A DNA stretch of 20,111 bases from Pseudomonadota bacterium. Its GTDB lineage: Bacteria > Pseudomonadota > Gammaproteobacteria > Steroidobacterales > Steroidobacteraceae. The DNA lies in assembly GCA_023391815.1 (NCBI GenBank), contig JAEWAF010000123.1, forward strand, positions 1 through 20,111, written 5' to 3'. Below are positions 15,101 to 20,111 of this stretch, one piece after another (position 1 is the first letter of the stretch; each line of letters starts with the position of its first letter). The position numbers were made by a program, and so were the translations under genes. The notes below the pieces were generated by a model that was given only the letters and a program-made list of their open reading frames with translations, was not told where the DNA came from and ran no database searches.

Positions 15101-16975
15101 GTGTTCGGCAACGGCATGCTCCAGTCGCCGCACATCCGGCTGCTGGCAGCATTCAATCATCAACACATCTTCCTGGACCCGGAACCCGACGCAGCCGCCT
15201 CTTATAAAGAGCGTCAGCGCCTGTTCAATCTCCCCCGCTCCACTTGGGAGGACTACAACCGCAAGTTGATCTCCAAGGGCGGCGGCGTCTACGCGCGAAA
15301 CGTCAAATCGATCAAAGTGTCGCCGCAAGTGCAGGCCATGCTCGGCATCAAGCGCGACACGTTCACTCCGATCGAGCTGATCCGGGCGATTCTGTGCATG
15401 CCGGTCGATCTGCTGTGGAACGGCGGCATCGGCACCTATGTAAAAGCTGCCGACGAAAGCCACATCGACGTCGGCGACCGCGCCAACGACGCCCTGCGAG
15501 TCAACGGTCGCGATCTGCGCTGCAAAGTCATCGGCGAAGGCGGCAACCTCGGCCTCTCGCAACGAGGCCGTATCGAGTACGCACTCGCCGGCGGCCGCAT
15601 CAACACCGACTTCGTCGACAACTCCGGTGGCGTCGATTGCTCGGATCACGAAGTCAACATCAAGATCCTGCTCAACAACCTGCCGAAGCGCGCCGGCCTG
15701 ACGCTCGAAAAACGTAACGAGCTGCTGGTCGACATGACCGACGAGGTCGCCAGCCTGGTGCTGCGCGACAATTATCTGCAAAGCCAGGCGCTGTCGATGC
15801 TCGAGGCCCGCGCCAGCAAGGACCTGCTGGAGCATGCGCATTCGATCCGTCGTCTCGAAGTCTCGGGGCTGCTCGATCGCGGCCTGGAATTCCTGCCGGC
15901 GAGCGAAGAAATCACCGAGCGGCAGCAGGCCGGCAAGGGCCTGACGCGGCCCGAGCTCGCGATTCTGCTGGCGTACGCGAAGATGGCCCTGTACTCGAAG
16001 CTCATCGATTCGGATGTGCCGGAGGATCCGTACCTGGGTCACGAGCTGGAGCGTTACTTCCCGGCCCTGATGCAGAAACGGTTCAACAAGTATCTGCCCG
16101 AGCATCGGCTGCGTCGCGAAATCATCGCGACCGCGACCACGAACAGCATCGTCAATCGCATGGGCCCGACGTTCGCTCGCCGGGTGCAGGAAGATACCGG
16201 CGCCAGCGCCGGCACGATCGCCCGGGCCTATGCCATCGCTCGCGAGGTCGTCGCCATGCGCGACACCTGGGCCGACATCGAAGCGCTCGATACGAAGATC
16301 TCGGCGGCGGTTCAGTACGAGATGATGTTCGAGACCACTCGGTTGCTTCGTTTCTGCACCTATTGGCTGATTCATCGGCAAAGCGGTCAGCTCGATATCG
16401 AGCATCAGGTGTCGCGCTTCCGCGCCGGCATGAAGGAGCTCGATGGGCTGCTGCCGAAGGTGCTGAGCGGCGACGACCTCTCGGTGTTCAACAGCCGCCA
16501 CGCCCGCTACACCGCCGCTTCGGTGCCCGACAAGCTGTCCAAGCGCATGGCCAGCCTGGCAGCCCTGCGCTCCGGCCCGGATCTGGTCGAGATCTCCGAG
16601 CAGAGCGGCCTGTCGCTGGATCGGACCGCCGCCCTCTATTTCGGTGTGGGCACGGCGCTGTCGCTGGACTGGATCCGGGAGCAAGTCGAGGTGCTCGGCG
16701 TCGAAGGTCACTGGCAGGCAGTGGCTCGCACGACCCTGCGCGACAACGTCTATAACCTGCAGCGAGTGTTGTGCCTCCAGGTCATCGGCGAGTCGAAGCG
16801 CGCCACCAAGGATGGCAAGGCCGCGCCCGCCGAATTGCTGGAAGGTTGGATCGGTCGTCATCGGGCCGCTGTCGATTACTTGCGACAAACGGTAGCGGAC
16901 ATGCGCGCGTTGCCGGCGATGGACTTCGCAACGCTGTCCGTCGCGCTGCAGGCCGTGCGCCGAATGACGGAATAA
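12143..16975 (+). CDS. gdhB: NAD-specific glutamate dehydrogenase, large (180-kDa class)
   Basis: 1610 residues from ATG 12143, or 1624 from ATG 12101. Oxidative deamination of glutamate to 2-oxoglutarate and ammonium with NAD, a catabolic cytoplasmic enzyme. A long N-terminal regulatory region (about 1-700) with ACT-like segments (TIVEVTTEDMPFLVDSLG) precedes the catalytic core. The core holds RGGIRWSDRREDFRTEVLGL (about 810-830), IVPVGAKGGFVPK with the catalytic Lys near 845, NGGIGTYVKA, VIGEGGNLG and the GGVDCSDHEVNIK segment. A helical C-terminal region follows. The size fits the large class in Pseudomonas and Streptomyces. Neither start has a clear ribosome binding site. ATG 12143 is preferred because TATTAC at 12092-12097 could be a -10 box starting transcription near 12104. 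Sitting after the tyrosine and 2-oxoacid operons, it fits an amino-acid-catabolic block. Confidence 0.93.
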   Translation: MTTTIPAARQKLIERIAQSARALRKRGDPLDVQEFVRQYYRGVGEEDLAEYKSDVLAALALAHLRSSTVRKPNRPLVRVFNTDETRDGWSTTHTIVEVTTEDMPFLVDSLGMVLTQAGLTIHMMVHPVLPVRRDRSGKLEQLGENGDGKNFTQESWQHIEIDRIGAPERLQEIEQKLLRTLEDVRLAVGDWNEMRQRATELANEIERENPGVQPSEAREAKALLDWMAANHFTFLGYRQYELKRGRSEDLLVPMPETGLGILRARKGYRAEPTVLTGELRERARQPELMQITKANSVSTVHRSTYLDYVGVKTVDAQGRVTGEKRFLGLFTSAVYNRSPREIPMLRHKIERVVGHFGLDPASHDGKAVVHVLETYPRDELFQASVNDLIRTVRGIVNLYERQRVRVFLRRDTFGRFYSAMIFVPRDRYNTQVRQKMEAVINDKLKATAIESQIQLSESALARVHMIIRLPPDGGPRIDAEELEQLIAETVRTWSDKLRDALIDKHGELDGRLLAEKFHNAFPAAYEEDTSAEVALDDIRQLNEVIADADRIAMRLASGEGKTVHLRLLRTAAPIALSQALPILENMGFMIVSERPYRIAVPGGRPIWLQDFEMQRRDGGTINPATLGERFTDTFSAVWTGRAENDGFNQLIVVTDLTWRQASVLRAYCRYAIQTGASLSQAYMEQVLTSNAKIATILSQLFEAQFDPTHKPAKRSADVDRLKQELSDLLDSVRSLDEDRILRRFAHAIQATLRTNYFQADANGTPKQWLSFKLDSRSIPEVPQPRPAFEIFVYSPRVEGVHLRMGQVARGGIRWSDRREDFRTEVLGLMKAQNVKNTLIVPVGAKGGFVPKRMPAGASREDVQREGVECYRTFISALLDITDNIVEGKIVPPAQVVRRDGDDPYLVVAADKGTATFSDIANRLAADYNFWLGDAFASGGSAGYDHKKMGITARGGWECVKRHFREMGIDTQSQDFTAIGIGDMAGDVFGNGMLQSPHIRLLAAFNHQHIFLDPEPDAAASYKERQRLFNLPRSTWEDYNRKLISKGGGVYARNVKSIKVSPQVQAMLGIKRDTFTPIELIRAILCMPVDLLWNGGIGTYVKAADESHIDVGDRANDALRVNGRDLRCKVIGEGGNLGLSQRGRIEYALAGGRINTDFVDNSGGVDCSDHEVNIKILLNNLPKRAGLTLEKRNELLVDMTDEVASLVLRDNYLQSQALSMLEARASKDLLEHAHSIRRLEVSGLLDRGLEFLPASEEITERQQAGKGLTRPELAILLAYAKMALYSKLIDSDVPEDPYLGHELERYFPALMQKRFNKYLPEHRLRREIIATATTNSIVNRMGPTFARRVQEDTGASAGTIARAYAIAREVVAMRDTWADIEALDTKISAAVQYEMMFETTRLLRFCTYWLIHRQSGQLDIEHQVSRFRAGMKELDGLLPKVLSGDDLSVFNSRHARYTAASVPDKLSKRMASLAALRSGPDLVEISEQSGLSLDRTAALYFGVGTALSLDWIREQVEVLGVEGHWQAVARTTLRDNVYNLQRVLCLQVIGESKRATKDGKAAPAELLEGWIGRHRAAVDYLRQTVADMRALPAMDFATLSVALQAVRRMTE

Positions 16976-16987
16976 TCTTCCGTCCTC

Positions 16988-17011
16988 GGGAGCGCCGCCG
17001 CCGGCGCTCCC
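16988..17011 (+). terminator. Terminator-like hairpin after the glutamate dehydrogenase gene
   Basis: GGGAGCGCC (16988-16996) and GGCGCTCCC (17003-17011) form a perfect 9-bp stem with the loop GCCGCC, 13 bases after the stop codon. The tail CTCTCTCC is pyrimidine-rich but poor in T, so termination is likely but may need Rho. Confidence 0.5.
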
Positions 17012-17035
17012 CTCTCTCCGCCTCGAGCGACGGAA

Positions 17036-17064
17036 TCGCTAACACATGACGATTTCGTTAACAC
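17036..17064 (+). repeat. Direct repeat TCGYTAACAC, 19-bp period, upstream of gpmA
   Basis: TCGCTAACAC (17036-17045) recurs as TCGTTAACAC (17055-17064). The 19-bp period is close to two helical turns, so both copies face the same side of the DNA. They lie about 150 bases before gpmA, after the hairpin that ends the previous gene. A regulator site is possible; no family can be named. Confidence 0.3.
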
Positions 17065-17212
17065 TTTCGCCTGGGTATTCGTGCCGAAACTGACGGCAAG
17101 CAGCGACAAATCATTGTTGCTCGCCAGGACAATATGAATGGACGCAGCGACACCTGCGGCTTGGGGGCGATGTCTGATATAAAGTCGCCCCTGTTCCACC
17201 CTGACTTTAGTT

Positions 17213-17968
17213 ATGGCAGGCCAACTCGTACTTCTGCGTCACGGACAAAGCACCTGGAATCTGGAAAACCTGTTCACCGGCTGGGTGGACGTGGATCTGA
17301 CCGAGCAGGGCCGCAATGAAGCGCGCGCCGCCGGCAAGCTGCTCAAGGAAGAAGGGTTCGAGTTTCAGCAGGTGTTCACGTCGGTGCTCAAGCGCGCCAT
17401 CCGCACCATGTGGATCGCGCTCGACGAGATGGATCGCATGTGGCTGCCGGTCGAGCGCAGCTGGCGCCTGAACGAGCGTCACTACGGCGCCCTGCAGGGT
17501 CTGAACAAATCCGAGACGGTCGAGAAGTACGGCGCCGAGCAGGTGAAGATCTGGCGTCGTAGCTACGACATTCCGCCGCCGGCGCTCACGTTGGACGACA
17601 AGCGGCATCCGCGCTTCGACCTGCGCTACTCGGCTTTGAAGCCGGAAGAGCTGCCGACCACCGAATCTTTGAAGACCACGCTCGATCGCGTGCTGCCGTA
17701 CTGGAACAACCGTCTCGCTCCGGAGTTAAACGCCGGACGAAATGTATTAGTCGTCGCACACGGCAACAGTTTGCGTGCACTTGTAAAGATGCTCGACGGC
17801 ATGTCCGATTCAGACATCGTCGAGTTCAACATTCCGACCGGAGTGCCCATTCACTACCAGTTGGACAAGGCGCTCAAGCCCACCTCGCGTCGCTTCCTGG
17901 GCGATCCCGAGGCCATCAAAGCCGCGGCTGAAGCCGTCGCGCGACAGACAGAAAAGAAGAGCGGTTAA
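17213..17968 (+). CDS. gpmA: 2,3-bisphosphoglycerate-dependent phosphoglycerate mutase
   Basis: 251 residues. It interconverts 3- and 2-phosphoglycerate in glycolysis and gluconeogenesis. The histidine-phosphatase core is complete: LLRHGQSTWNLENLFTGW (phospho-acceptor H10, R9), the acid/base glutamate in LNERHYGALQGLNK, and the second catalytic His in VVAHGNSLRALVKMLDG. The length fits the dPGM (cofactor-dependent) family. ATG 17213 starts right at the first beta strand. Upstream, TATAAA at 17178-17183 is a possible -10 box, but no good -35 lies at the right spacing. It is monocistronic by context, with hairpins on both sides. Confidence 0.95.
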   Translation: MAGQLVLLRHGQSTWNLENLFTGWVDVDLTEQGRNEARAAGKLLKEEGFEFQQVFTSVLKRAIRTMWIALDEMDRMWLPVERSWRLNERHYGALQGLNKSETVEKYGAEQVKIWRRSYDIPPPALTLDDKRHPRFDLRYSALKPEELPTTESLKTTLDRVLPYWNNRLAPELNAGRNVLVVAHGNSLRALVKMLDGMSDSDIVEFNIPTGVPIHYQLDKALKPTSRRFLGDPEAIKAAAEAVARQTEKKSG

Positions 17969-17969
17969 A

Positions 17970-18021
17970 CGATTCGCGAATCGGATTGAATCTGCGCTGT
18001 CGCCAATAGCGAACAGCGCAG
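17970..18021 (+). terminator. gpmA: Hairpin pair after gpmA
   Basis: A perfect 14-bp palindrome CGATTCGCGAATCG (17970-17983) begins two bases after the stop codon. It is followed by a stronger stem: CTGCGCTGTCGC (17992-18003) pairs with GCGAACAGCGCAG (18009-18021) around CAATA, with one bulged A. There is no T-tract, so this may be an attenuator, a 3'-end stabiliser or a Rho-assisted terminator rather than a classical intrinsic one. Confidence 0.5.
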
Positions 18022-18310
18022 CGGTGAGCTATCGACTCCTGGCAGCCAAGCAACAGATGTTTCCAAACGCTGTTGCATTGTCAGCAAAGGTACAGCGGCG
18101 GGCGATTTAACACTTGAAAACAAGGTTCCATATTGATGCACAGCTGCATCGGAACTGTTCGGGTGTGGAGCATGTCATCTGCTCGTCGTGTTTGAATGTT
18201 GTACTTGCGCCGCAAACGAGATTGGTCTATTAGCCTGGACGGGTTTTGTTTGATGTATTTCGGTGCGCGCGTCGTGATGTTTCGCCGTTCAGCGACGGCA
18301 AAAATTACAG

Positions 18311-18325
18311 TGGAATAAAACTTGC
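18311..18325 (+). promoter_or_regulatory. Candidate sigma-54 (-24/-12) promoter
   Basis: TGGAATAAAACTTGC matches the sigma-54 layout: TGG at -24 and TTGC at -12, with GG and GC separated by exactly ten bases. Only the CAC after TGG is missing from the consensus TGGCAC-N5-TTGC. Transcription would start near 18337, giving a leader of about 124 bases before the small secreted-protein gene. The -12 half also forms the left arm of a small hairpin (18321-18335). A chance match in a 490-bp AT-rich region is possible. Confidence 0.4.
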
Positions 18326-18460
18326 TTTGAGCAAGAGACGATGGGGCGAGACGAGAGTCTTGCGATTTATTTTTGCGAGCCGTGGGGACGGGGGCGCAAA
18401 CGCACACAACGATATGCAACGAAGCCTGTCCGCGTGTGCGTCATTGATGAGGAGTGATGC

Positions 18461-18802
18461 ATGCGTCTGATCAAACTCGCTGGGGCCCTGGTAGCCCTCA
18501 GCGTCAGTTGGGCTGTGAATGCGAACCCGGCAATCAACGGCAATGTAACGGGTTCGATTGCCGGGCCGGCCGTGGCGAGCACGCAAATGGTTGCGGGCCA
18601 GGCTCAAGTGCGCCTCGATGGCGCCGGCCTCGGCGGCAACCTGAGCGGCAACGACCGCGCAGTCTCACAAGCATCCACCGGCAGCATGGACGATTCGATG
18701 TCGCGCGGCTGGCTCATGGCCCTGGTCACAGTGCTGCTGATCGGCCATCAGCTGCGGCGGAAACATCGTTTCCTCCGTCCCCAGCGCTTCAGCGATCTTT
18801 GA
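18461..18802 (+). CDS. Small exported protein with C-terminal membrane anchor and basic tail
   Basis: 113 residues of no recognised family. It has a Sec signal peptide (1-21, ending AVNA before NPAING) and a short mature region rich in Gly, Ala, Ser and Asn. A single C-terminal hydrophobic segment follows (G83-L98, GWLMALVTVLLIGHQL), and then a basic tail (RRKHRFLRPQR). This tripartite end (short linker, hydrophobic helix, Arg cluster) has the architecture of C-terminal sorting signals such as PEP-CTERM, but no PEP motif is present. The start is well supported: AGGAG (18450-18454) lies six bases before the ATG. The gene precedes a priming sugar transferase by 38 bp and very likely shares its transcript, so a role in exopolysaccharide production or surface attachment is inferred. 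Confidence 0.7.
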   Translation: MRLIKLAGALVALSVSWAVNANPAINGNVTGSIAGPAVASTQMVAGQAQVRLDGAGLGGNLSGNDRAVSQASTGSMDDSMSRGWLMALVTVLLIGHQLRRKHRFLRPQRFSDL

Positions 18803-18840
18803 GTGCTGAACCGCTGCTTCCGCGCCGGGCGGGAGGTGTG

Positions 18841-20111
18841 ATGCTCAATCAACGTCAACCCTTGAGGTCGTACGATCGGTCGGCGGGCGTGAGCGCGTCG
18901 GAGCCGACCTCTCTGTTCGTCCTGAAATCGTTGCTGTACCCGGTGATGCCGGTGCTCACCCTGGGCCTGTGCATGCTGGTCTGGCGCGAGAGCCTGCTGC
19001 AAGGACCGTACTTTCTGATGGCGGTGCTGGCCTTTTTTGGCGCGGCCGACGTGCTCGATGCCCTGCCGATGGCGCCGCCGCGTCATCGCTCGATGGCGAT
19101 CGCATCGCTGTTGGACATCATTTTCCGCTGGTCGCTGGTGATCGCGTTCATCTGGGCGCTGATGGAGATCGCCGGCATCGCCAACCAGCTGCGCTGGGAA
19201 GTGCTGGTCAGCTGGGCCATCTCGACCCCGCTGGTGCTGTGGGTCGGACGGCTCTACACCCCGCATCTGTTCGTTCGAGCCAGCAACAGCGGCGCGCCCC
19301 GCAAGGTCGTGATCGCCGGCGCCAATCGCCTGGGCGCGAAGCTGGCGAGCAAGCTGGAAGAGTCGCCCTGGCTGAACATGGAAGTGCTGGGCTACTTCGA
19401 CGACCGCGATTCGGGCCGGCTGCCTGAAGAGTGCTCGAGCCGCGTGCTCGGCAAGCTCAGCTTGATGCGCGACTACATCGCCCGTAACTCGATCGACGTG
19501 GTCTACATCACGTTGCCGATGACCCGTCACCCGCGCATCACCGAGCTGTTGCAGTCACTGAAGGACTCGACCGCTTCGGTGTACTTCGTGCCCGACCTGA
19601 CCATGTGCGATCTGGTTCAGCCGCGCTTCGATCTGGTGAATGGCGTGCCGGTAGTGGCCGTGTGCGAGTCGCCGTTCTACGGCGGTCGTGGCATCGCCAA
19701 GCGGGTCAGCGATATCGCCATCTCCTCGGTCGCCATCGCCCTGCTTTCGCCGGTGATGTTGCTGGTCGCGGCGGCCATCCGGCTCACCTCGCCCGGTCCG
19801 GTGATCTTCCGTCAGAAGCGCTATGGCTTGGACGGCAAGGAGATCGTGGTCTACAAGTTCCGCTCCATGACGGTCACCGAGGACGGCAACCAAAGTTATA
19901 CGCAGGTCACGCGCAACGATTCGCGAGTGACGCCAGTGGGCGCGTTCATCCGCGCGACGTCGCTGGATGAACTGCCGCAGCTGCTGAATGTCTTGGAAGG
20001 GACCATGAGCATCGTCGGCCCGCGCCCGCACGCGGTCGCGGTCAACGAGCAGTACCGGCGGCTGATCCCCGGCTACATGCTCAGACACAAGGTCAAGCCC
20101 GGCATCACCGG
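18841..20111 (+). CDS. Undecaprenyl-phosphate sugar phosphotransferase, initiating exopolysaccharide synthesis (partial, runs off the window)
   Basis: About 423 codons are visible and the frame is open to the window edge. It would transfer a hexose-1-phosphate from a UDP-sugar to undecaprenyl phosphate at the inner membrane (WcaJ/GumD type). From ATG 18841, preceded by GGAGGTG, the N-terminal part has about four hydrophobic segments (for example FVLKSLLYPVMPVLTLGLCM and LLDIIFRWSLVIAFIWALM). A Rossmann-like central domain follows (RKVVIAGANRLGAKLA ... GYFDDRD). The bacterial sugar-transferase domain starts near residue 286 with KRVSDIAISSVAIALLSPVM, then SPGPVIFRQKRYGLDGK, YKFRSM, RATSLDELPQLLNVL, SIVGPRPHA and KVKPGITG. 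The last part of the domain is missing only because the window ends. The sugar (glucose versus galactose) cannot be told. Confidence 0.9.
   Translation, partial: MLNQRQPLRSYDRSAGVSASEPTSLFVLKSLLYPVMPVLTLGLCMLVWRESLLQGPYFLMAVLAFFGAADVLDALPMAPPRHRSMAIASLLDIIFRWSLVIAFIWALMEIAGIANQLRWEVLVSWAISTPLVLWVGRLYTPHLFVRASNSGAPRKVVIAGANRLGAKLASKLEESPWLNMEVLGYFDDRDSGRLPEECSSRVLGKLSLMRDYIARNSIDVVYITLPMTRHPRITELLQSLKDSTASVYFVPDLTMCDLVQPRFDLVNGVPVVAVCESPFYGGRGIAKRVSDIAISSVAIALLSPVMLLVAAAIRLTSPGPVIFRQKRYGLDGKEIVVYKFRSMTVTEDGNQSYTQVTRNDSRVTPVGAFIRATSLDELPQLLNVLEGTMSIVGPRPHAVAVNEQYRRLIPGYMLRHKVKPGIT

Larger units (their letters stand above)
17969..18460. other. Long non-coding, comparatively AT-rich spacer
   Basis: About 490 bases without a credible gene, visibly lower in G+C than its surroundings. 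Besides the gpmA 3' hairpins it contains several small dyads. These are TTGC-N7-GCAA (18073-18087), CTTG-AAAA-CAAG (18113-18124), GATGCA-CAGC-TGCATC (18135-18150), TTGC-GCC-GCAA (18205-18215) and CTTGC-TTTGA-GCAAG (18321-18335). A sigma-54-like promoter sits at 18311-18325. This looks like a large regulatory region for the exopolysaccharide genes to the right. A small RNA inside it cannot be excluded. Confidence 0.5.

Noticed and set aside
14522..16888. 788-codon open frame on the minus strand inside the glutamate dehydrogenase gene
   Set aside because: Antisense to the conserved catalytic and C-terminal regions of the dehydrogenase, with no family signature or start signal.
18081..18419. 112-codon minus-strand frame in the spacer before the exopolysaccharide genes
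   Set aside because: No ribosome binding site and no domain or signal features. The composition is irregular, and it lies opposite the candidate sigma-54 promoter and leader.

Overview
The window looks like chromosomal DNA from a high-GC gammaproteobacterium. The gene set suggests the Xanthomonadales/Nevskiales/Steroidobacterales neighbourhood: a 180-kDa-class NAD glutamate dehydrogenase, MtgA, HPPD/HmgA tyrosine breakdown, a Bacillus-type E1-alpha/E1-beta pyruvate-dehydrogenase-like complex, and GpmA. This placement is inferred from gene content and codon/GC character, not from a marker gene. No rRNA, tRNA, CRISPR array, integrase or intact insertion sequence was seen.

Layout. 1-152: a degenerate tandem repeat of about 40 bp that runs into the end of the first gene. 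128-1492 (-): a PLP-dependent cystathionine beta-synthase with a C-terminal CBS-domain pair, divergent from prmC and ppiB (1538-2914, +). 3012-3791 (-): an outer-membrane beta-barrel protein, convergent with ppiB and divergent from mtgA (3983-4690, +). 4691-4768: a palindromic element that exactly fills the gap between the stop codons of mtgA and the next operon. 4768-7993 (-): a tyrosine-catabolic operon hppD-hmgA-fumarylacetoacetate hydrolase, divergent from a marR-type regulator (8084-8581, +). The shared upstream region holds a clear palindrome over the predicted hppD -10 box. 8664-12029 (+): an E1-alpha/E1-beta/E2 2-oxoacid dehydrogenase operon without E3. 12143-16975 (+): the large NAD-dependent glutamate dehydrogenase. 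17213-17968 (+): phosphoglycerate mutase. 17969-18460: a comparatively AT-rich, hairpin-rich spacer with a candidate sigma-54 promoter. 18461-18802 (+): a small exported protein with a C-terminal membrane anchor. 18841-end (+): the first part of a polyprenyl-phosphate sugar phosphotransferase that starts exopolysaccharide assembly.

Functionally the middle of the window is an amino-acid-to-central-carbon block. 4-hydroxyphenylpyruvate goes to homogentisate, then to maleylacetoacetate; fumarylacetoacetate is cleaved to fumarate and acetoacetate; a 2-oxoacid dehydrogenase makes acyl-CoA; and glutamate is oxidised to 2-oxoglutarate. The maleylacetoacetate isomerase and the E3 lipoamide dehydrogenase are not in the window. 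The right edge opens an exopolysaccharide locus. Its unusual combination of sigma-54-like promoter, long leader, small anchored secreted protein and priming glycosyltransferase is the part most worth following into the neighbouring sequence.
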